22,175 bases of DNA, from assembly GCA_002314195.1 (NCBI GenBank), contig DCCQ01000116.1:1-22175 (forward strand). Reading direction: 5' to 3'. The position numbers were made by a program, and so were the translations under genes. The notes under the pieces are model-generated. The model ran no database searches. It was not told the DNA's origin and worked only from the letters and a program-made list of their open reading frames with translations. The first letter of the stretch is position 1; every line of letters begins with the position of its first letter. Source of the stretch: Bacteroidales bacterium UBA1077 (lineage in GTDB: Bacteria > Bacteroidota > Bacteroidia > Bacteroidales > UBA932). Shown here one piece after another: positions 8,175 to 16,900 of the stretch.

Positions 8175-8203
8175 GCACAAACGTTTGTGCCAACGGTTTG
8201 TGC
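8175..8203. promoter_or_regulatory. LacI-family operator with an additional half-site
   Basis: GCACAAACGTTTGTGC at 8175-8190 is a perfect 16-bp palindrome centred on CpG, the classic architecture of LacI-family operators. Its core CAAACGTTTG is the same as in the enterobacterial PurR box. A third copy of the half-site, GTTTGTGC, follows at 8196-8203 in direct orientation and overlaps the predicted -7 box of the susC promoter. It lies between susC and the divergent lacI-type gene, whose product is the obvious candidate to bind it. Confidence 0.8.
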
Positions 8204-8236
8204 AAAGTTATAAAAGAAATCATAAAAACCAACCAA
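8203..8236 (-). promoter_or_regulatory. Predicted promoter of the susC operon
   Basis: Read on the minus strand, TAACTTTG at 8210-8203 matches the Bacteroidota -7 consensus TAnnTTTG. Upstream, TTGG occurs at 8232-8229 (18-base spacer) and again at 8236-8233 (22-base spacer), resembling the -33 TTTG/TTG element. Transcription would start near 8195, giving a leader of roughly 110 bases that begins inside the operator region, so a bound regulator would block initiation. Confidence 0.55.
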
Positions 8237-8328
8237 TTCAAGGATAATTTTACTTTTCTTAAGACAACATGTTTTCCCTTGAGTCCTCTTGCGCTCTTTG
8301 GGTTATTGCGTTGGTCTTGCAAAAGTTC

Positions 8329-8356
8329 TTTGTGTTATAAAAATTGCCTATCTTTG
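8329..8356 (+). promoter_or_regulatory. Possible promoter of the lacI-type gene
   Basis: TATCTTTG at 8349-8356 matches the Bacteroidota -7 consensus TAnnTTTG, and a TTTG lies at 8329-8332. The 16-base spacer is shorter than usual. The implied transcription start near 8363 leaves a leader of only about a dozen bases before the ATG at 8375. No operator palindrome overlaps it; the LacI palindrome is about 140 bp upstream. Confidence 0.42.
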
Positions 8357-8374
8357 CCGCCACAGAAGTTAATT

Positions 8375-9382
8375 ATGCGCAAGAACACTATTCAATCCAT
8401 ATCCGAACAGACCGGTTACTCTGTCTCAACTGTCTCCAGGGTGCTTTCGGGCAAGGCTCAGCGATCAAGAATCAGCCAGAAGGCGATTGACATAATCCAG
8501 GCCGAGGCCAAGAGAGTGAACTACACTCCGAATCTGCTTGCCCAAGGGCTCAGGACCAGCCGGACTTACACTATCGGCCTGACAGTGCCAGGAATCGACA
8601 ATCCGTTCTTCGCCACCCTGGCCAGCACTGTGATCGAGAATCTGAAGCTTGCCGGTTACCACACATTGTTGGCCGACTCTTTGGAGAATCAAAAAGATTT
8701 TGAGAGTTCGCTTCAGATGTTCCGTTCCAGAAGCGTGGACGGCATCATAGCGGTGCCTGTCGGTAATCCATCGGAGATGACTGAAGCAATCACGGGCGGA
8801 ATACCTACGGTCTTGATTGACCGTTACTATGAGGACACTAACCTTCCTTACATCTGTACGGACAACTACATGGGCGGCTACATGGCCACTGAATATCTCA
8901 TTGGTCGTGGCTACCGCAACATCCTTTCAATTCAGGGCGTGGAGGACTCGACCCCTTCAATGGAGCGAGTCAGAGGCTTCAAGGATGCCATCAAGGCTCA
9001 CGGCGAGAAGGGTGTTGAATATTCTATCGTAGGTGACGCGTTCTCAGTCGAAAACGGTTACAATCAGGTCAAAAGAATATTCAGCGAGGGGGTGGAGTTT
9101 GATTCTGTGTTCGCATATTCGTCAACCATCCTGCTCGGCGCGATCCGCGCTTTCCGTGAGATTGGAATCAAAATCCCGGAACAGATCGGCATCATCTCTT
9201 TTGACAACAACGGCTTCCTCGACTTCCTTGACCCTGCCATAACACGCATCGAGCAGCCGCTCTCCGAAATCGGCCGTTTGGCATCTCAGACCCTTATCGA
9301 CATCATTGAGAACAAGCATCAGGATCTTCCGCCAGTCCAACTTCTCACTACCCCGACCCTGATCGTCCGCGACAGTTGTTAG
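8375..9382 (+). CDS. LacI/GalR-family transcriptional regulator
   Basis: This 335-residue protein is the normal length for the family when started at the ATG at 8375. The longer in-frame reading begins far upstream in the intergenic region and lacks family similarity. The N terminus holds the helix-turn-helix (TIQSISEQTGYSVSTVSRVLSG, recognition helix around residues 15-22) and the hinge helix NLLAQGLRTSRT (about 52-63), whose Leu-Ala unit inserts at the central CpG of operators. Residues about 64-335 form the periplasmic-binding-protein-like sensor, with TVPGIDNPFF, DGIIAVP, IDRYYEDTNLPYICTDN, ERVRGFKDAI and IGIISFDNNGF. It is divergent from susC, with a matching palindrome between them, so it most likely represses the transporter operon and is released by a small sugar or nucleoside-derived ligand. 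The ligand is unknown. It converges on rpoC, with a structured gap between. Confidence 0.92.
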   Translation: MRKNTIQSISEQTGYSVSTVSRVLSGKAQRSRISQKAIDIIQAEAKRVNYTPNLLAQGLRTSRTYTIGLTVPGIDNPFFATLASTVIENLKLAGYHTLLADSLENQKDFESSLQMFRSRSVDGIIAVPVGNPSEMTEAITGGIPTVLIDRYYEDTNLPYICTDNYMGGYMATEYLIGRGYRNILSIQGVEDSTPSMERVRGFKDAIKAHGEKGVEYSIVGDAFSVENGYNQVKRIFSEGVEFDSVFAYSSTILLGAIRAFREIGIKIPEQIGIISFDNNGFLDFLDPAITRIEQPLSEIGRLASQTLIDIIENKHQDLPPVQLLTTPTLIVRDSC

Positions 9383-9391
9383 CGTTCTTAC

Positions 9392-9416
9392 GGTCGTTGA
9401 GCTTGTCGAAACGACA
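9392..9416. repeat. Small palindromic hairpin, type A
   Basis: Arms ggtcgtt (9392-9398) and aacgac (9410-9415) enclose gagcttgtcga, ten bases after the lacI-type stop. On the minus strand it reads gtcgtttcgac followed by aagctcaacgacc. It has the same loop core and stem layout as the hairpin at 9544-9568, but in opposite orientation. Such TCGACAAGCTC palindromes recur between genes in many bacterial genomes (recalled, not searched). It may also slow transcription leaving lacI. Confidence 0.5.
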
Positions 9417-9453
9417 GATTGTGAAATAAAGGGACTGTAACCAAACCGCAAAT

Positions 9454-9510
9454 AAATTTCTCCCAGGCGAATTTTGGTAACGTGCAAAATTCGCCTGGGA
9501 GAAATTTTTT
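9454..9510 (+). terminator. 22-bp perfect inverted repeat; probable lacI terminator and repeat copy 2
   Basis: Arms at 9454-9475 and 9486-9507 are perfectly complementary over 22 bases, with a GC-rich middle (ctcccaggcg / cgcctgggag). They enclose the ten-base loop ggtaacgtgc. The right arm runs into six T (9505-9510), so it fits a rho-independent terminator for the plus-strand lacI-type gene. Allowing one bulge, the pairing extends outward through ccgcaaa (from 9446) and tttgcgg (to 9514). The loop plus flanks at 9474-9491 is identical to 27-44 at the left end of the window. Confidence 0.72.
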
Positions 9511-9551
9511 GCGGTCACTTATTCTGCGGTCACTTATGAACAAGGTCACTT
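9510..9551. repeat. Tandem GGTCACTT repeats at about 15-bp spacing
   Basis: The 13-mer tgcggtcacttat occurs at 9510-9522 and 9525-9537, exactly 15 bp apart. A third, shorter copy, ggtcactt, lies at 9544-9551. The third copy forms one arm of the following hairpin. There is no coding potential here. Confidence 0.6.
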
Positions 9552-9568
9552 CGGCACGCTCTGTGACC
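9544..9568. repeat. Small palindromic hairpin, type B
   Basis: Arms ggtcac (9544-9549) and gtgacc (9563-9568) enclose ttcggcacgctct. Aligned with the minus-strand reading of the hairpin at 9392-9416, the loop keeps TTCG-CA-GCTC, while the stem bases change in compensating pairs (gtcgt/acgac against gtcac/gtgac). The two look like members of one small structured repeat family. Confidence 0.5.
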
Positions 9569-9591
9569 ACTTGTGGATTGTAGCTAGCGAC

Positions 9592-9624
9592 AAAAAAAAC
9601 CGGCTGAGGAATTGATCCGCAGCC
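9592..9624 (-). terminator. Rho-independent terminator of the rpoBC operon
   Basis: Read on the minus strand, ggctgcgg (9624-9617) pairs with cctcagcc (9609-9602) around one mismatch, with a short atcaatt loop. It is followed by gg and eight T (9599-9592). It lies about 30 bases after the rpoC stop and is the expected end of the ribosomal-protein/RNA-polymerase transcript. Confidence 0.85.
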
Positions 9625-9655
9625 AGTCTTTCATATATTCATTGAACAAACTCTG

Positions 9656-12600
9656 TTAGAGTTCGTTCATTTCCTGCTCGTACTCGTCCTTGCGGCCAAC
9701 GATGATGTCCTGGAACTCCTTCTGGCCTGTACCGGCCGGAATGAGATGACCGCAGATGACGTTCTCTTTAAGACCTTCGAGATGATCGACACGAGCCCTG
9801 ATGGCGGCCTCGCTGAGCACCTTGGTGGTCTCCTGGAAGGAAGCGGCGGAAATGAAGCTGTTGGTTCTGAGGGCTGCCCTGGTGATACCCTGAAGCACAA
9901 GCTTGGCGGTTGCCGGATTGGCCTCGCGGACAGCCATCAGTTTCCTGTTCTGCCTTTCGAGAGAAGAGTTCTCATTTCTCATGTCGCGGGCGTCGATGAT
10001 GTCTCCCTGCATGTACTTCTGGGAATCTCCCGCGTCAATGACAAAATATTTACCGAATATGTTGTCGTTCGCGTCCATGAAATCCCACTTGTCCACCAGT
10101 TCTTCCTGCAGGAATTCAGTGTCGCCAGGGTTGGTGATCTGAACCTTGCGCATCATCTGTCGCACGATGATCTCGAAGTGCTTGTCGTTGATCTTCACAC
10201 CCTGCAGACGGTAAACCGCCTGTACCTCATTGACGATGTAATCCTGAGCTTTGACAGGTCCGAGGATGTTGAGGATGTCGGAAGGGGAGATACCACCGTC
10301 CGAAAGCCTTGTGCCGGCCTTGACGTAGTCGTTTTCCTGAACCAGAATCTGCTTGGTAAGAGGAACGAGATAGTGCTTCTCGATTCCGGACTTGTTCTTG
10401 ACGATGATCTCACGGTTGCCTCTCTTGACCTTACCCATGAGCACCTCACCGTTGATCTCAGCGAGAATGGCAGGCGATGAAGGTGTTCTGGCCTCGAAGA
10501 GTTCAGTGACCCTTGGAAGACCACCGGTGATATCGCTTGACTTACCGATCGCGCGAGGAATCTTGATGATGACATCACCCACGTTGACCTTGTCCCCGTT
10601 GTTTGCGATGACGTGCGCGCCGACAGGAAGGTTGTACTGCCTTATCTGGTTGCCTTCATCGTCAAGGATGAGAATTGAAGGGTTCTTTGTCTTGTCCCTG
10701 GATTCGATGATGACTTTGTCCTTGTTGACAGCAAACTCATCGGCCGCCTCCTCGCGGAAGTTTACACCCTCTATCAGGTTGTCGAACTGAACCTTACCTG
10801 AGGTCTCCACAATTGTGATGGCATTGTATGGATCCCACTCGCAGAGAAGGTCGCCCTTCTTGATCGTGTCGCCATCCTTGAAATACAGCCTTGAACCGTA
10901 AGGCACATCGTAGTGAGAGTAGGTTATGCCGGTGTTCTCATCGATGATGCTGACCTCGGTCATACGGCTGACAACGATGTCCTGAACTGTTCCGTCCTCG
11001 CCGATCTTCTGGATGGTTCTGAGTTCCTCGAATACGAGCTTGCCATCGTATTTTGATTCGATTGATGAATCAGCCGCTGTGCTTGATGCGGTACCACCGA
11101 CGTGGAATGTACGCAGTGTAAGCTGAGTACCAGGCTCACCGATTGACTGTGCGGCGATGACACCCACAACCTCGCCTTTCTCGACCATCCGGCTGGTCGC
11201 AAGATTACGTCCGTAGCATTTCGCGCAGACACCCTTGCGGGATTCGCAGGTAAGCACAGAGCGGATCTCCACCTGTTCGATAGGCAGGCTGTCGATCAGG
11301 TTGGCTGTCGCCTCTCTGATTTCCTCGCCGGCCTTGATGATCAATTCACCTGTGAGCGGGTTGAATATGTCGTGAACGGAGGTTCGTCCGAGGATTCTCT
11401 CTCCGAGAGACTCTACGATCTCGTCCTTGTTCTTGATGGCGGTGGCGATAAGTCCTCTGAGTGTGCCGCAGTCCTCCTCTGTGATGATGACATCATGTGA
11501 CACATCGACAAGACGGCGGGTAAGATAACCGGCGTCAGCGGTCTTGAGGGCGGTATCAGCCAGACCCTTACGTGCACCGTGGGTGGAGATGAAGTACTCA
11601 AGCACCGTCATACCCTCCTTCAGGTTGGAGATGATAGGGTTCTCGATGATCTCTGCTCCAGCGGCTCCGGACTTCTGAGGCTTGGCCATAAGTCCACGCA
11701 TTCCGCAAAGCTGCTTGATCTGCTGTGTAGAACCACGGGCTCCAGAATCCAGCATCATGTAAACCGGGTTGAAGCCCTGCTGGTCGGCTGAAATCTGCTT
11801 TTCGACGATCTTTGTCAGCTTGTTGTCAATGGCGCCCCACAAGTCAATCACCTTGTTGTATCGCTCATTGTTGGTGATGAAGCCCATGGCGTAGTTGTTC
11901 TTGACTTCCTCTACCTGTTTGTAGCCCTCTTCGATGAGGCTCGCTTTTTCGGCAGGAATGATGACATCTCCGAGGTTGAATGAGATTCCGGCCCTGAACG
12001 CCTGGTCGTAACCAAGATTCTTGATGTCGTCAAGGAACTGTGCTGTTCTGGTCACACCTGTACTCTTGATGACCTCTGTGATGATCTTTCGCAAAGATTT
12101 CTTTCCGAGCACCTCATTGACGTAAGGAACCTCATCCGGAACATACTGGTTCACGATGATTCGTCCCGCTGTTGTCTTCTTGATCTCATAGCCCTTGCTC
12201 AGGTCCATCTTGTCCACCGGAAGTCTCACTCCGATCTCAGCGTGCATGTCAATCGCTTTCTCGTTGTAGGCCACGATGACCTCTTCCGGGCCGTAGAAGT
12301 TCATGTTCTCTCCCTTTGCACCTGGTCTGATTTTCGTGATGTAGTATAGACCGAGCACCATATCCTGTGAAGGCACGGTGATAGGGGTTCCGTTGGCCGG
12401 GTTAAGAATATTCTGTGAGCCGAGCATGAGAAGCTGCGCCTCCATGACAGCGGCGTTGCCGAGCGGAAGGTGCACGGCCATCTGGTCACCATCGAAGTCG
12501 GCGTTGAATGCTGTACAGGCGAGAGGGTGGAGCTGGATGGCTTTCCCTTCGATCATTCTTGGCTGGAATGCTTGAATACCAAGTCTGTGGAGGGTAGGGG

Positions 12601-13906
12601 CACGGTTGAGGAGAACAGGATGACCTTTCATCACGTTCTCCAGAATGTCCCAGATCACAGGATCCTTCCTGTCCACGATTTTCTTCGCGGACTTGACCGT
12701 CTTTACGATTCCCCTTTCGATGAGTTTGCGGATGATGAACGGTTTGTAAAGCTCGGCTGCCATGAATTTAGGCAGACCGCACTCGTGCATGTTCAGTTCC
12801 GGACCTACTACGATTACGGAACGGGCGGAGTAGTCCACACGCTTACCGAGGAGGTTCTGACGGAAACGTCCCTGCTTGCCCTTCAGAGAGTCGGACAGAG
12901 ACTTGAGCGCTCTGTTGGATTCGCTCTTGACTGCGCTTGACTTCTTCGAGTTGTCGAACAGTGAGTCAACGGCCTCCTGAAGCATACGCTTCTCGTTTCG
13001 AAGGATGACTTCCGGAGCCTTGATCTCGATGAGTTTCTTGAGTCGGTTGTTCCTGATGATTACCCTTCTGTAGAGGTCGTTAAGGTCGGTTGTGGCGAAA
13101 CGGCCTCCGTCGAGCGGAACAAGCGGACGAAGATCCGGCGGAATGACAGGAATAACTTTCATTATCATCCATTCCGGACGGTTGATGTTCTTAGACTCCA
13201 TGAACCACTTCACAACACTCAGCCTCTTGAGGTGTTCTGCCTTCCTCTGCTGCGAGGTCTCATTGAGCATCTTGAGGCGAAGCTCTTTGGAAAGGCTCTC
13301 CACATCAGTCTCCTTGAGAAGGTCGTAGATGCCTTCGGCTCCCATCTTGGCGATGAATTTCTTCGGGTCGTCAAACGGGAGGTTATCGTTCTCCGGCAGC
13401 CTTGCGAGAACATCGAGATACTCGTCTTCTGAGAGAAGATCCATTTTCTCAAGGCCGCTTTCTCCAGGATTTACAACTATGTATTTCTCATAGTAGATGA
13501 CTGATTCGAGTTTTTTAGCCGGAAGTCCGAGCAGCGCGGAGATTTTGTTTGGCGCTGATTTGAAGTACCAGATATGAGCCACAGGAACTGTGAGGGCAAT
13601 GTGTCCCATTCTTTCCCTGCGGACTTTTTTCTCTGTCACCTCGACACCGCATCTGTCGCAGACGATTCCGCGGTAACGGATCCTCTTGTACTTCCCGCAG
13701 TAGCACTCATAGTCCTTTGTCGGGCCGAAGATCTTTTCGCAGAAGAGACCGTCCCTTTCTGGCTTGTAAGTCCTGTAGTTTACCGTCTCCGGCTTCAGAA
13801 CCTCGCCACATGATCTCGCTGAGATGTCCTCAGGGGAGGCAAGCGAGATGCTGATCATCGAGAAGTTGCTCTTTACTTTGTTTTCCTTATTATTGAAAGT
13901 AGGCAT
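9656..13906 (-). CDS. rpoC: DNA-directed RNA polymerase subunit beta'
   Basis: This 1416-residue subunit, with start chosen at the ATG at 13906, forms the catalytic core of RNA polymerase with beta. A TTG five codons earlier is a less likely start. The N-terminal zinc finger is visible at Cys68, Cys70, Cys83 and Cys86 (YECYCGKYKR, VCDRCG). The absolutely conserved Mg-binding loop NADFDGDQMAVH is near residue 470. The second zinc site is made by Cys near 812 (DCGTLRGL) and three Cys near 885-895 (CESRKGVCAKC). The trigger-loop region (GEPGTQLTLRTFHVGG) follows them. Length matches Bacteroidota homologues, and I see no insertion or frameshift. It lies 27 bp after rpoB and is the last gene before the terminator at 9592-9624. 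The C terminus ends in a charged tail, DEYEQEMNEL. Confidence 0.98.
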   Translation of the reverse strand: MPTFNNKENKVKSNFSMISISLASPEDISARSCGEVLKPETVNYRTYKPERDGLFCEKIFGPTKDYECYCGKYKRIRYRGIVCDRCGVEVTEKKVRRERMGHIALTVPVAHIWYFKSAPNKISALLGLPAKKLESVIYYEKYIVVNPGESGLEKMDLLSEDEYLDVLARLPENDNLPFDDPKKFIAKMGAEGIYDLLKETDVESLSKELRLKMLNETSQQRKAEHLKRLSVVKWFMESKNINRPEWMIMKVIPVIPPDLRPLVPLDGGRFATTDLNDLYRRVIIRNNRLKKLIEIKAPEVILRNEKRMLQEAVDSLFDNSKKSSAVKSESNRALKSLSDSLKGKQGRFRQNLLGKRVDYSARSVIVVGPELNMHECGLPKFMAAELYKPFIIRKLIERGIVKTVKSAKKIVDRKDPVIWDILENVMKGHPVLLNRAPTLHRLGIQAFQPRMIEGKAIQLHPLACTAFNADFDGDQMAVHLPLGNAAVMEAQLLMLGSQNILNPANGTPITVPSQDMVLGLYYITKIRPGAKGENMNFYGPEEVIVAYNEKAIDMHAEIGVRLPVDKMDLSKGYEIKKTTAGRIIVNQYVPDEVPYVNEVLGKKSLRKIITEVIKSTGVTRTAQFLDDIKNLGYDQAFRAGISFNLGDVIIPAEKASLIEEGYKQVEEVKNNYAMGFITNNERYNKVIDLWGAIDNKLTKIVEKQISADQQGFNPVYMMLDSGARGSTQQIKQLCGMRGLMAKPQKSGAAGAEIIENPIISNLKEGMTVLEYFISTHGARKGLADTALKTADAGYLTRRLVDVSHDVIITEEDCGTLRGLIATAIKNKDEIVESLGERILGRTSVHDIFNPLTGELIIKAGEEIREATANLIDSLPIEQVEIRSVLTCESRKGVCAKCYGRNLATSRMVEKGEVVGVIAAQSIGEPGTQLTLRTFHVGGTASSTAADSSIESKYDGKLVFEELRTIQKIGEDGTVQDIVVSRMTEVSIIDENTGITYSHYDVPYGSRLYFKDGDTIKKGDLLCEWDPYNAITIVETSGKVQFDNLIEGVNFREEAADEFAVNKDKVIIESRDKTKNPSILILDDEGNQIRQYNLPVGAHVIANNGDKVNVGDVIIKIPRAIGKSSDITGGLPRVTELFEARTPSSPAILAEINGEVLMGKVKRGNREIIVKNKSGIEKHYLVPLTKQILVQENDYVKAGTRLSDGGISPSDILNILGPVKAQDYIVNEVQAVYRLQGVKINDKHFEIIVRQMMRKVQITNPGDTEFLQEELVDKWDFMDANDNIFGKYFVIDAGDSQKYMQGDIIDARDMRNENSSLERQNRKLMAVREANPATAKLVLQGITRAALRTNSFISAASFQETTKVLSEAAIRARVDHLEGLKENVICGHLIPAGTGQKEFQDIIVGRKDEYEQEMNEL

Positions 13907-13933
13907 ATTCTTGAATGTCAATATTCATGAAAA

Positions 13934-16900
13934 TTAATCCAAAGTAACCTTAAGACCAAGTCCCCTTAACTCATGGAGGAGAACGTTGAGAGACTCAGGT
14001 ATGCCTGGGTTAGGCATAGGGTCGCCCTTGACGATAGCCTCGTAAGTCTTGGAACGTCCGGTCACGTCATCTGATTTGACGGTTAGGATCTCCTGAAGGG
14101 CGTTGGCTGCGCCGAATGCCTCAAGAGCCCAGACCTCCATCTCTCCGAACCTCTGGCCTCCGAACTGTGCCTTACCTCCTAGAGGTTGCTGGGTGATGAG
14201 TGAATATGGTCCGATGGAACGCGCGTGCATCTTGTCGTCAACCATGTGCCCCAGCTTGATCATGTAGATCACGCCGACAGTCGCAGGCTGGTCGAACCAG
14301 TCACCGGTGCCTCCGTCCCTAAGGTGTGTCTTACCGTATCTAGGAACTCCCGCCTTGTCGGTGTAGTCACAGATCTCGTCAATCGTGGCACCGTCAAAGA
14401 TCGGGGTGCTGAACTTAAGTCCAAGCCTTGCGCCGGCCCATCCGAGCACGGTCTCGTAGATCTGACCGAGGTTCATACGTGAAGGCACGCCAAGGGGGTT
14501 CAGCACGATGTCCACCGGTGTTCCGTCCTCCAGGAACGGCATGTCCTCCTGACGGACGATCTTGGCCACGATACCTTTGTTTCCGTGGCGTCCGGCCATC
14601 TTGTCACCGACAGTGATCTTCCTCTTCTTTGCAATGTACACTTTTGCAAGTTGCATCACTCCATTAGGAAGCTCGTCTCCGACCTTGATCTTGTCCATCT
14701 GTCTCTTGCATTCGGCCTCTGCCACCTTGTAGGTAAGGCAGTAGTTGTTGATGAGCTCCTGCACGAGATGATTGGTGTAGTCATCGGCTGTCCACTTGCT
14801 TGAGTTGATGTTCTGGAAGTCAATGGTCTTGAGTTTCTCGACAGTAATCTCCTTTCCCTTCGCGATGATCTCAACATCGTACAGGTCGTTGATTCCGGCG
14901 CTCTTTTTGCCCTTGGTCAGAACCGTCAGTCTCTTGAAGAAGTCCGCGTAAAGTTTCGCGGCCTTCTTGTCGAACTCATCCTGAATGAGGTCAAGACGGG
15001 CTTTCTGGTCGGTTTTAGCCGCCCTTCTGTTCCCCTCTTTGGCCGCCTTTGCGTAGAGTGCGGTCTTGATGACTGTTCCACTGAGTGAAGGATTGGCCTT
15101 GAGTGAGGCGTCCTTGACATCGCCGGCCTTGTCTCCGAAGATGGCTTTCAGCAATTTCTCCTCAGGTGAAGGATCGCTCTCTCCTTTCGGCGTGATCTTG
15201 CCGATCATTATGTCGCCTGGTTCGATGTGCGCTCCGATTCTGATGATGCCCTGCTTGTCCAGATCCTTTGTCGCGTCCTCGCTGACATTCGGGATGTCGG
15301 CGGTGAGTTCCTCCATACCGCGTTTGGTCTCGCGGACTTCGGTGAGGTACTCATCCACATGGACTGAAGTGAGTATGTCCCACTTCACCATCTCTTCAGA
15401 GAGCACGATGGCATCCTCGTAGTTGTAGCCCTTCCATGGCATGAACGCTACCTTAAGGTTGCGTCCGAGGGCCAGTTCGCCGTTCTGTGTGGCGTAGCCT
15501 TCTGTCAGCACCTGACCGCCTACGACCTTGTCGCCCTTGCGTACAATCGGTTTCAGGGTCACGGTAGTGCTTTGATTTGTCCTTCTATATATAGGAAGAG
15601 TGTACACGGTCTCCTCAGGTGCGAAGGAAACGAACTTCTCGTCGTCTGTCCTGTCGTACTTGATTCTGATCTCTTTGGCGTCAACATAGGTTACTTCCCC
15701 CTCTCGCTCTGCGACATACTGTGTCCTTGAGTCCAGGCAGACTCTTTCTTCCAGACCGGTTCCCACGATAGGTGATTCCGGACGGAGAAGTGGAACAGCC
15801 TGACGCATCATGTTCGCTCCCATCAACGCTCGGTGCGCGTCATCGTGCTCCAAGAATGGAATGAGGGATGCGGCCACAGAGGCCATCTGGTTAGGAGCCA
15901 CGTCCATGTAGTCAACCTGCTCCTTTGAAACGACCGGGAAGTCTGCCTCAAGGCGGCACTGGATCCTGTCTTCTGTGATCGTGCCGTCATCCTGCATCTT
16001 AACCTTCGCAAGAGAGACAAGTTTGTTCTCTTCCTCTTCGGCTGTCATATAGTGCCAACCCTTGTCTGTCAGATCGACTTTGCCTTCATGAACCTCACGG
16101 TAAGGCGTCTCGATGAAACCGAGTTGGTTGATTCTCGCATAGACGCAGAGAGATGAGATAAGACCGATGTTAGGTCCTTCCGGAGACTCGATAGGGCAGA
16201 GTCGTCCGTAATGTGTGTAGTGCACGTCTCGAACCTCGAATCCGGCCCTGTCTCTCGATAGACCTCCGGGACCAAGGGCTGAAAGACGGCGCTTGTGCGT
16301 GATCTCGGCCAGAGGGTTGGTCTGATCCATGAACTGCGACAGCTGGCTGGTTCCGAAGAACGAGTTGATCACAGATGACAGAGTCTTGGCATTGATCAGG
16401 TCAATCGGGTTGAACTGCTCGCTGTCGCGCACATTCATTCTCTCCCTGATTGTCCTTGCCATCCTGGACAGGCCTACGCTGAACTGGTTGGCGAGCTGTT
16501 CGCCGACTGTGCGCACGCGTCTGTTGCTCAGATGGTCGATGTCATCCACCGTCGCCTTTGAGTTTATAAGCTGGATGAGGTATTTGATGATCTCGATGAT
16601 GTCGGTGTTTGTAAGCACCCTGATCTCCGGGTCGGTCGTGAGCCCGAGTTTCTTGTTGAGACGGAATCGCCCCACGTTGCCGAGATCGTATCTCTTCTCG
16701 GAGAAGAACAACTTGTCAATGACATCCCTCGCCGTCGCCTCATCAGGCGGTTCAGAGTTGCGTAGTTGTTTGTAGATGTAGTTGACGGCCTCTATCTCAG
16801 TGTTTGTAGGGTCTTTCTGAAGTGTGTTGAATATGATTGCATATTCATTTGAGTTGGCCTCGTCCTTCTGGAGAAGAATCGATTTCACATCGGTGTCTGA

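Noticed and set aside
8129..8374. 82-codon N-terminal extension of the LacI-type regulator
   Set aside because: It covers the operator and promoter region and has no similarity to the family. LacI proteins begin just before the helix-turn-helix, as the ATG at 8375 does.
9510..9551. CRISPR-like array
   Set aside because: The repeats are only 8-13 bp with spacers of 2-7 bp, far too short for CRISPR, and no cas gene is present.
9746..10480. 244-codon open frame antisense to rpoC
   Set aside because: Shadow of a highly conserved gene with biased codons; no recognisable product.
13907..13921. TTG start for rpoC five codons upstream
   Set aside because: The ATG at 13906 gives an N terminus resembling other Bacteroidota beta' subunits, and TTG is a weak start.
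16290..16370. Possible rifampicin-resistance substitution in rpoB
   Set aside because: The positions equivalent to Asp516, His526 and Ser531 carry the wild-type residues.
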